A stretch of 64,000 nt of DNA. Origin: Alitta virens. Its lineage: Eukaryota; Annelida; Polychaeta; Phyllodocida; Nereididae. The notes beneath the pieces are model-generated. The model was not told the DNA's origin, ran no database searches, and saw only the letters and a list, made by a program, of their open reading frames with translations. The position numbers and the translations under genes are program-made. Of this stretch, positions 55,377 to 64,000 are shown piece by piece. The first letter of the stretch is position 1; the number at the start of each line of letters is the position of its first letter. The stretch is taken from the NCBI GenBank assembly GCA_932294295.1, contig OW028579.1:1505085-1569084 (forward strand), given 5' to 3'.

Positions 55377-56111
55377 GGTCACCCAATCAATAAGATATCA
55401 AAATATATATATGTACACAAGCTGCAAGTATCCTGGCAGACTATATACTTAATTGAATGATATGGGATGTGCTATCTTGATAATATGCTATAAAGCCCAT
55501 CCGCCTAATGCAATCTTCACCATATTCTTGTAAGGCAAATACATCTTGGCAAGCTTTATATTTTTTCTATTGTGGTGCATTTGACCTCGATCTGCATGCT
55601 GGAACATGCTCCTTTCATTTTGTCTCTATTTACAGCAACATAAGCTCTCGTGCTTCATGGAATAATTTCACCTTTACACATGGACCACCTGAGCATCAAG
55701 GCCTGCTTACACCTGTAATGGCATAAATGAATAAAACATAACATTACCAAACCAACATAATTCTTAAAATCATACTGTAAATAGTGATATCGTACACATT
55801 ATATAAGGAATGTATTTTGTTGAACATGTTAATATGAATTATATATGTAGAATATAACTGTTTATGATACAAGCTGTATGTATGAAATATTCTGATTGGA
55901 TTTAAGGAGTGGATAAACAGCTAAACTAATGTTAACTTCTATGTAAATACTTTAATTTGGTGGCTGGAACCATCTGTAACTATAGTCTTTGTTGTATTCC
56001 CTAGTTTTGATTCTTTTCTGATTGCTTTAATTTCTTTTTATCTTTTGTACTCGTGACATATATGTCTTGTCTGACATCGTCCGTCAATAAAATATATATA
56101 TACTTAATACG
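55377..56111. other. Unassigned, possible LINE tail at its end
   Basis: GTCAATAAAATATATATA at 56083-56100 resembles the tail of the LINE fragment at 36480 (GTCAATAAAAATCTATATAT), so a 3' end of the same family may lie here. The 72-codon frame at 55508 is unrecognised. Confidence 0.45.
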
Positions 56112-56433
56112 TAATAGTGGATTTTCACGGAAGGTTCTCTGTATTTCCACCAGGTGGCTATGACAGAATACTGCAATTATATTGGCTGAAAAAGTTCCCG
56201 CCCTTGACTCTGATTGGCTAAAGCAAATTGCATCCTAGCAGCAGTATTTTAGTGCATTTTAACGTATATTTGACAAGTTATCATTTAGTTGATTTCTGTT
56301 ATTTCCCAGAGAAACATTTATGGAATCAGTTAGTTATGATTTACTACGTCTAAAAAGCAAAATGAGTAATAAGAAGAGAGGAAAGACTTATGTCAAACTA
56401 AATTCAGGGCTGCTCAGTGAAAAGACTCTATTA
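56112..56433 (+). mobile_element. M2 MITE, copy 4
   Basis: TAATAGTGGATTTTCACGG to GTGAAAAGACTCTATTA; nearly collinear with copy 1. Flanking TA on both sides may be the target. Confidence 0.9.
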
Positions 56434-57036
56434 GTGGCACTCATATTAATGGTGAGGCGTTCTTAGCTGAGCTGTGACTTACAATATGGTCTAGATTTAG
56501 GACCAGATATCTCTGGTAACAAAAGGCAGTCTGCTAGCCACACATGCCAAAGTCAGCCTATTTCAAAAAGTTCCATTCTATGTGCTTTATATTCAATGCT
56601 TGAAAGCTTTGAAACATGCAATTCAACAATAATTAAATAATCCCTTTAATGTAAATTCTAATGATAACTGACTTTTTTAAAGCGATATAAACGAGAGAAA
56701 ATGAGATTACCCAGAGACAAGAATGTCGTTTTCAAACAATAATAGCGAGTGTGTTTGACAATACATCCATGAAGCAATATTCCAATATGCAAAAACATTT
56801 AAGGTGAATATTAAAGACAAGAACTGAACGGAAATCTAATTGTTATGACAACATTTTATTCCAAATCCTGCTTTCAATAGTCACCTGCAGTTGTACCTTC
56901 GAATATTGCAATAAAGTAATTTTAGAAAGTTCTCGTCTCAACGGGCCATTAATCACTGTCATACTGCACTATAATGCTTATGACTGAAGACTTTATTCAA
57001 GATGGTGTGCAAGTTTTAGCTACAGTTAGTTACATA
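56434..57036. other. No recognisable gene
   Basis: An R4-like GGTGAGGCGTTCTTAG word at 56451; otherwise unassigned. Confidence 0.4.
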
Positions 57037-57600
57037 TAAAACGGCCTGTCAAATTGAACCCGATAAAAAGCTAGGCAACTTCTGCAATATGAAGCTACCC
57101 AGGGGCGGATCCAGGAGTTTCTGTTAGAGGGGGGGGGGGGAGCAGTCATATGTCATGACAAAGCTGGTTATTCACTCCCTGAATATCGTATAAAAATGTT
57201 GTGGTCGAATACAAAATAAAGCAAGTCTGGTTTGTCATACTCTCGCTCGGCGAATGTTTAGGCGGGGGGGGGGGGGGGTTGCGCACGCCGGGTCCACCCC
57301 CCCCCCTCTGTATCCGCCCCTGCTACCTGCCACTAAACTGAACTGTCTGGCTATAGCTGGCTACTCAAAGCCGGATCAAAAAGTACACGCAGTACCATTT
57401 GGTGCATAAGTTGAGAGTTACGCATATTTGTAATCTTTGTTGAAAAGATTCATGATGTCTATTGCTCATACATACTCATGATATATTAGATACATTTCTT
57501 AAAGGTTTGCACATTTTCAGTGGTGGTAGGCTAAGGCAAACTATGAGCTAGCAGTGGACAGAAATAGCTAGCTTTATCCAGTTATAGCTACAGCTTAAAG
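57037..57600 (+). repeat. M3 dispersed repeat, copy 3, split by a hAT-like MITE
   Basis: Matches M3 copies on both sides of an insertion at 57100-57322; extends right to CCAGTTATAGCTACAGCTT, the longest M3 copy here. Confidence 0.8.
57100..57322. mobile_element. hAT-like MITE, CAGGGGCGGATCCAGG ends
   Basis: Ends CAGGGGCGGATCCAGG and TATCCGCCCCTG are imperfect complements of the kind common to hAT elements. CTACC flanks both sides (57095-57099, 57323-57327). Long poly-G and poly-C tracts lie just inside the ends. Confidence 0.8.
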
Positions 57601-57764
57601 ATGTCTAGAGTTGACCAATGTCTCCATGGGGTCCGTGGATTAGTGCAAAAGTTAAAACGTACTTTATCTCCTCTACTTTACACCACTAAATTATTTAAGA
57701 ATTGCAGTTAGTGGGGTTAGAATGAGTGTCCATAATGTGAAGGTCGTGACAAGGAGGTTGGAGT

Positions 57765-57953
57765 CCCGGATAGCATGCAAGATATGATCAACGTATACAT
57801 CGTTCCAACGTTAACCATCTGTGGATATCGCTGTGCCAATGTCTGGCCAATGTCTAGCCAATGTATAGCCAATGTATAGCCAATGTCTAGCCAACTAGCC
57901 AATGTATAGCCAATGTCTAGCCAATGTATAGCCAATGTAGCATAATATCTGGG
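57765..57953 (+). mobile_element. P1-like element with internal 11-bp expansion
   Basis: CCCGGATAGCATGC start and ATATCTGGG end; between them GCCAATGTCTA/GCCAATGTATA repeats about 9.5 times (57835-57939). The minus frame 57717-58097 crosses it and is a repeat artefact. Confidence 0.8.
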
Positions 57954-58056
57954 TTTTATTTCCATTGACATGTGAAAAATGAATGCTTCTGTGTGATATT
58001 GAGTTATTGTACTATATTGGACCATTGTTACGATATAATTTACTTCTACCACTATG

Positions 58057-58241
58057 AGGAGGAGGCCTAGCTCAGTGGTAGCGCTCTGGGCTTCCAACCG
58101 CTGGGTCGGGGGTTCGATTCTCGGACGAGCCTAAGTTGGATGGCTGTTTCATCCTTCGTCTCATTGCCATTGTCCTTACCTGTCCTAATTAGCCCAACTG
58201 GTGCAGAAATACAGGACGTAAAGCCCTAATCACACACACAC
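58057..58241 (+). mobile_element. SINE-1 copy
   Basis: Target-site duplication ACTTCTACCAC(T/C)ATG at 58042-58056 and 58242-58256. Head has some point changes in the B box region. Confidence 0.92.
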
Positions 58242-58256
58242 ACTTCTACCACCATG

Positions 58257-59904
58257 GTGCTTCACTATTCATTCCTAGAGTAGACAATTAATTTGAGTAA
58301 AAAAGCAAAACACATTCCCTGAATACTGAAGATGCATAATAGAAAATCTAGAATCTTGTTATGTCATTAGCAGCGTTAAAACTTACAACAGGGAATCATA
58401 CAATTCTCATAGGAGGCTCCAATTGCGCTTTGCTTCTGATTGAAATCAAGCCTTCGCAAAGCTTTTAAAATTTCCGTCAACATGGCTTTAATGAAGCAAG
58501 CACCGGAGAGGGAATTGCCATTCTCCTGTCAGCACAATACCTGGGCGACCGCATGTTTGGTGAAATTGAGAGATATGCGGCAATTAATGCTTTTCGGATT
58601 ACTCCCATGAAGATTTTCTTTTAAAACAATGTACTGCGAAGCCGAAGAATTCCCTGCTGCTAAACTAAATTCGTTAGATTTGTTTAAATCTCTTATTTCA
58701 AGGTATAGCTCACCTCTTGTAATTAAAATGCTTTAGCACCTTTTCATTCAAAAATAGAAGATGGTATGTTATTTAATGCTACAAGGAGCTGAATTGAAAT
58801 AATAAAATTATGATAAATCCAAAAAAATGTTATTTGCGTGTGTACTCTGAAAATCTGAAGAACACCTGAACCAACGACATTTAGAAGTATTTCCATCCCA
58901 TTTGCTTAACATTTCACACGGACAAATTGCCTCATTGCCTCATTTCACCTGTCCTGGATTTCCATTTAAAGCCTTGTACAAATATTTATTCTGTAACGTT
59001 GAATATTTGAGCTGTTTGCACGGGGTTTTTGTTTGACCAGAGATCTTAATTCTTGTTGCAATACATTGTATGCATTGCACTTCAAATATTACACTGAACA
59101 AAGCTACACAAGCTTAAAATAAACTTGTTCTAGTTGTGTAGCTATCAGTAGTAACCGTTGTTTATGCCCGTTACCAAGTTGAGTTTTCAGTTAGTCTGGC
59201 AGCAGTCCTGTCTTTTTTTGGTGGTATTTTGCAACAGGATGAATAAACATTGTTTGCATAGTATACACGGATCAGTGCCAACTATCACCACTTCACATCA
59301 TTGAAAATGAGTAATTAGGTTTTTATCGGCGATGACTAAGTCATTCAGCGATAACATTGACAATTTTTGGAAGCCGGAAGTGAAATTGCCGATTCACTGC
59401 ATGAAAATGATGATTGTGGAAAAATAGCACCATGTCAAGATTAGTAATAGTGTGCGCACTCATTATTTATCAGTATAAAATAGATTAAGGTAGATAGGGA
59501 AGGCTGTAAAACTGCGTGTACATATAATCCCACCAAAAAAATATACGAACTCTGTGGCTAATGAGGGCAATGCTTGCTTGGCTAGTTTTCCAGTAGTTTT
59601 TCAATAAAAAGAAATGCTTTGAAACTACTAAACCTTGCATAAAATCTATTGTTATGGAAAAAATTGATTTTGTAGACTAGACAGGTACACTTAAAACAAC
59701 CAGTTTCTTTTCAGTGAGATAAACAATTTAACACTGTATTTACTGATAGTGTGACAAGCACTTCGGTCCTTGTGACAGGTTTATAGTATGTGTTTATTTG
59801 TTAATATTTAATTCAATTCAATTCATTTATTTTTGCTCATAGTACATAATCATAACATACAGGTAATGACTTTGATACTAAGTATAGCAGCTGCTGGGTG
59901 ACCT
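58257..59904. other. Unique sequence, possible conserved non-coding block
   Basis: About 58418-58640 is non-repetitive and less AT-rich than its surroundings; the only frame is 42 codons (58482-58610). It could be a conserved non-coding element or nothing; the rest is AT-rich and unassigned. An antisense pentamer LINE tail (ATTCAATTCAATTCATTTAT) is at 59810. Confidence 0.35.
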
Positions 59905-60056
59905 ACATGGCCAATTGTGCCACGTGCGTTTTCCATGCGTTTGGATAAACGCATGGAAAACGCATGGTTTTTTCCTTATTATAATTAGCTAAAAACCATG
60001 CGTTTTCCATGCGTTTATCCTTCACATGGAAAACGCACGTGGCACATTTGGCCATG
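59905..60056. mobile_element. P2 palindromic element, copy 2
   Basis: ACATGGCCAATTGTGCCACG to CGTGGCACATTTGGCCATG, with the same nested GCGTTTTCCATGCGTTT palindromes as copy 1 at 10735-10887; the central loop differs most. Confidence 0.9.
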
Positions 60057-61824
60057 CCTCTCTATTTATAGTTATATACTAAATATATGTAACCAGTGGA
60101 GACGCACACACACACAGTGATTTTGGGAAGAGAAAAGAAACAGTATCAATCTATTTAACATATCAAAGAGACTTACAGTTGTGGAGTACTTTAAATATCA
60201 TTGAAAACCAATATTTACGAGTTAAACATTTTGTGTAACATCAAATCTTCAATAAAGGAACAAATAGACTTTAGGTGTTATTTTATTATTAACAGAGTTT
60301 GCATCAGGAAAGGCAATGGTGACAATATAGCTCCTTGCACAATTCCTTTGGCCCATCTACAAAGCAAGAGCATTGAGAAGTAGGATACCTGGACATTTTT
60401 CCCAGAGCAGCTGTCCAGATGGTTAATCATTCCTTCTAAGGAGGATCTTTACCTAAGGGCACCTGTAACCTGCCCACAGGACTAGGGTACTGGGCAGGTA
60501 ATGAGCAGCCGGGACTCTATCTGGTTACCAATAACGAACAACCATGTTTTTAGGTCATCATTTCAGCATAGCATGTTTATGTTGACCACGTTTAAGGCAG
60601 CTGAAGTAGTTACAGTTTGTCCAGCGAATGCTAATTAGTTAAAGAAATTGCGAAGGGTACCAATGGGATTGTGAAGTCTTCAGTGTAAAAATATGGATGA
60701 AATATGTTTAAATCCAATGATAATTACAAAAGAAATGTCAATTGTCCTCTGAAATCACTAAGTCAAAGATTATATGAGAAAGAAAACCCATATAATTCTG
60801 CATAAGCAGTGGTATGAGAGTCACTTGCGTTTGTACACATTCTAGTTACTGATAAATTTCCAAACCATTCAGCCTACAGATTTAATTAGTGGAATTGATA
60901 AATAAACTTTTGGTCACCTGTAAAATGAAAATTGCATTCATTGGTGATGCATGGACCTATATTTTGTATTGAAGTTTAAGCTGCCTTAATGACTCGTGTA
61001 TTGGATTCACTGAACCTTGTCAGTAATAACAAGGATAAGCTACAGTCACACCACCATCCCTCTTGTGATAGAAACTCAGGTAACAGTAATTGACCTTTCA
61101 AAGGCAAGGTCAATGGCCCCAAGATGAGTCATAACTACCTTACGAGTCATCATTGGATAGAACAGCCATAATAGAACACACATTCTAGGAGTGTGACTAA
61201 TCAATGCAGTTTCTCGCAGAAGAAGACATGAGAAGTTCACGTATCAATTCTACCAACTGTATTAGCTCCTTTTTAAGACTTAGGAGTACACTGATGTGAG
61301 CTTTCTGCTTTCATGGTGGCCACACAGGAGATCTATCTGTCACAGGATTACCCCCAGGGAACGGCGGGTCGGTAAAATCCTGTAAGATCGCTTTCCGTGT
61401 TCCGGGATGTATTTATTTTCGTTTCGCTGGAGGGTAGTGCTCTTGCTCTCAAGGGTAATGCTGAAGTGCACTACAAAAATAGCACCAGAGAAAAGGACAA
61501 TTATAGTGGAGAAGGGTACTTAGTTACCAGTATTAGAAGCTCACCCTCATAGTACCAAAATGGTGTAGTAAGCTACATGGTAAGGAAAAAATGCGATCTG
61601 GTGCATAAAAACCATTAAGTAGCTGTTTGGTAACTAAGTATGTGAATATATGAATATATGAGTATAATGTACTTTTGGTGGAAATACAATAATTTGTATC
61701 ATTACAAAATGCAGAACAAAGAATAATAGAAAAAGAAATCACTCAAAGAATGATAAGTAAACGCCACGGAGGCAGATAAGATTGATGTAAAAATTTGCTG
61801 GTTTGTACAAACATTTTACAGTTA
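60057..61824. other. No recognisable gene
   Basis: Short frames only (60201-60383, 61533-61742), matching no family I know. Confidence 0.45.
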
Positions 61825-61838
61825 GTCCTACTCAGGAG

Positions 61839-62024
61839 TGGGTGGATGTATTAGAGCTTTACGTCCTGTATTTCTGCACCTGTTGAGCTAATTAGGACAG
61901 GCATGGACCATGGCAATGAGACGAAGGATAAAACAGCCATCCAACATAGGCTCGACCGGGAATAGAACCCGGGACCCAGTGGTTGCAAGCACAGCGCGCT
62001 ACCACTGAGCTAGGCCCCAACCCG
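61839..62024 (-). mobile_element. SINE-1 copy
   Basis: Target-site duplication GTCCTACTCAGGAG at 61825-61838 and 62025-62038. Confidence 0.93.
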
Positions 62025-62038
62025 GTCCTACTCAGGAG

Positions 62039-62499
62039 AGAACGGAGAAAGAGTATGAACATATAAAATGTCACCGCCCCCCCCCCAACCCCACCCCACC
62101 CCTCTTTTTCATCTTATAAATCAACAATTGAGAGTGACATTTAGCTCGAATCAGGAGATGACTACAAGGAGATAGGATTTAAAGGAAGCCTGCCAAGATC
62201 TGATTATTCGCCCTGCGGCCAAAGAGTAGACTATTGGAATGGATTTCAGTGGACCTTAGAAGTGAACCTTTTGAAGCAAGCAAACACCCAAGCAGTCAAT
62301 TAGAATGTGGCCTGAACTGTAAGGAGAGGCGACAGTCATCCATTTCACACCAGGCAAATGTGTCATGCAGCCTTCATGCCGCGGGCAGTGTCAATCTGTC
62401 ATTTCAAAGGAACAGCATCATTTCAAAGGAAAAGCTAAAGTATCACTATGCAGAATACCAGCCACAAAGAGTTACTAACAGGCGCTAATGGACTAGAGT
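62039..62499. other. No recognisable gene
   Basis: Poly-C tract at 62077-62106; the 84-codon frame at 62234-62488 (+) is unrecognised. Confidence 0.4.
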
Positions 62500-62513
62500 T
62501 TGGATGTTGTGGT

Positions 62514-62679
62514 GTGTCTGTGTGTGATTAGGGCTTTACATCCTTTATTTTTGGCAGAGACCATGGCAATGAGATGAAGGATAAAACAGCCATCCAACTT
62601 AGGCTCGACCGGGAATTGAACCCGGGACTTAGAGGTAGCACTCTGGGCTTCCAACTGCTGAGCTAGGCCCCCGCCCTTA
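62514..62679 (-). mobile_element. SINE-1 copy with internal deletion
   Basis: Target-site duplication TTGGATGTTGTGGT at 62500-62513 and 62680-62693; part of the body between tail and core is missing. Confidence 0.9.
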
Positions 62680-62693
62680 TTGGATGTTGTGGT

Positions 62694-63907
62694 AGGATCT
62701 CATGAGTGGCGCCACTCCTGCAGCATCCGCTGTCGTAGTCATATTTTATTTGTACCCATGTTATAACAATGCGATAAACTGTTATACTAAAGAGTAACTA
62801 TGAGTAATTGAGAATCAGTTCATGAAAAATTTTATGATCAAAGAAGAATTTCTGCTATAACACTCACTTAGTTAATAGACATAGCAATTAGCTTTTGCTA
62901 TGGTAGAAGGGTCATTTCAAGGGGTAACTGAGGGACACATTTGCTGTTTCTCCATATTTCTCCTAGTCTAACAGTGTGATATTTGAAAAAAAAGGTCTTA
63001 ATTAGTACCTAAAATTACATGCCTTGAATTTCAAAAACCATATCTGATTTTGCTATGATAACAATTGCTGTTCCACCATTAATCTCAGTATTTTTACATT
63101 AATGGCTATTCAGCTACTAATATAGAAAATAACAGGTCAGTGGAATGATTTGAGAAAACATGACAGCTTTTTTTTCAAATACGGTGCGGTGATGAAGGGA
63201 CATTTTACAAAGGTATTTGAGGGACACTGCTCTTCTTTTTTTTCAAGTTTTAGTGTCGCTTCCAGATAGCTTGCTAGATAATGTCAATATCATTATAACG
63301 TTGACCATCAGCATGATCAGTGGCTGACATCACACTGATCTCTAGGCTGATACTATTGTCTACACTGAAAAGCTATGACTGAAGTGCCTCCTATATTACA
63401 TGCCGATATTGCAGCATATAAACTGAAAGACACTAGCTAGGTCAGCGCAAAGTTGCTAGCTATAGAGTCCTTCATTTGCTGAATCACACACATCAAAGAC
63501 GATCATATGCAATTTGACTGGTCAGTGCTTGCTGCCAGTCAAACTACTCCGGTCAATACTTTGGACATTCAAGATGGACACTTTTTCTTTGTCATTTGTA
63601 CTATTCTGATATATGTATTATTATTATTGTACTATATTTCTACCTCAATTTCATCGATTTAAATTTTAATGTAACTATAGTCGTACAGAAGCGTAAGCTT
63701 AAAAATGCCATTTACTTGACATTTTAGATTGAAAACGACTTTAAATAATTTACATACATACATCTTACCAATGTAGCGTGTTATGTGTATGCATATTTCA
63801 CATTTTAGCCATGTTTAGGTCCCGGGGCCTGTAGTACTTAGTGATATTAGTTTCCTCAGGGTGAGCCTGCAAGACGAGGTTCTGACCACAATAAGACACA
63901 GCATATG
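62694..63907. other. No gene; short P1-like remnant near 63262-63320
   Basis: CCAGATAGCTTGCTAGATAA begins the remnant. Otherwise AT-rich and unassigned. Confidence 0.4.
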
Positions 63908-64000
63908 CAATGGAGTCTTTTCACTGAACAGCCCTGAATTCAGCAAGACATAAGTCTTTCCTCTCCTTTTATTACTCATTTTGCTTTTCAGACACAGTAG
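63908..64000 (-). mobile_element. M2 MITE, copy 5, cut by the window end
   Basis: CAATGGAGTCTTTTCACTGA and the following bases match M2 copies 2 and 3; the element continues beyond 64000. Confidence 0.88.

Noticed and set aside
57717..58097. 126-codon minus frame with HWLDIGYTLA repeats
   Set aside because: Created by the 11-bp expansion and the adjacent SINE.

Overview
This is a 64 kb piece of AT-rich animal nuclear DNA. The evidence is spliced genes with GT-AG introns, vertebrate-type (CCCTAA)n telomeric repeat, and a heavy load of tRNA-derived SINEs, LINE fragments, MITEs and microsatellites. The homeobox of clues (repeat style, short BHMT, M14 carboxypeptidase with a long stalk) suggests an invertebrate, probably marine, such as a hemichordate, echinoderm, cephalochordate or lophotrochozoan. 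I cannot fix the phylum from sequence alone.

Three protein-coding loci are well supported. (1) 8785-14004 (+): a seven-exon betaine-homocysteine S-methyltransferase-like gene. I could join it exon by exon with consistent phases into a 346-residue protein that keeps the three zinc-binding cysteines. It has a TATA box and a very short first coding exon. Downstream lie an inverted, stop-containing copy of its last exon and a separate direct copy of its 3' UTR. (2) 28649-41891 (+): eleven exons of an M14A zinc carboxypeptidase with prodomain, polybasic (furin-like) activation site, full catalytic set, Ser/Thr-rich stalk and hydrophobic C-terminus. The signal-peptide exon was not securely found. 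(3) 43919-46714 (-): an intronless 931-residue type I leucine-rich-repeat membrane protein. Its 525-residue cytoplasmic tail carries a striking array of R-x-x-S-x-D/E motifs.

Layout: 1-8.7 kb is gene-free and repeat-rich; 8.7-14.2 kb is the BHMT-like gene; 14.3-28.6 kb holds BHMT duplication debris, a 27-bp minisatellite, MITEs and microsatellites; 28.6-42 kb is the carboxypeptidase; 43.9-46.7 kb is the LRR gene on the opposite strand, tail to tail with it; 46.7-64 kb is gene-poor.

Repeat families were worked out by comparing copies inside the window, and the names are local to this report. SINE-1 (15 copies) is tRNA-like, nearly all copies with visible target-site duplications. SINE-2 is a second tRNA-like SINE. 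P1 is a family ending in CCCAGATAGCATTCCAAAT that forms satellites at several unit sizes. P2 is a 150-bp palindrome (2 copies). M2 is a 320-bp MITE (5 copies). M3, R4 and R5 are other dispersed repeats. No functional link between the three genes is evident; they look like unrelated neighbours.
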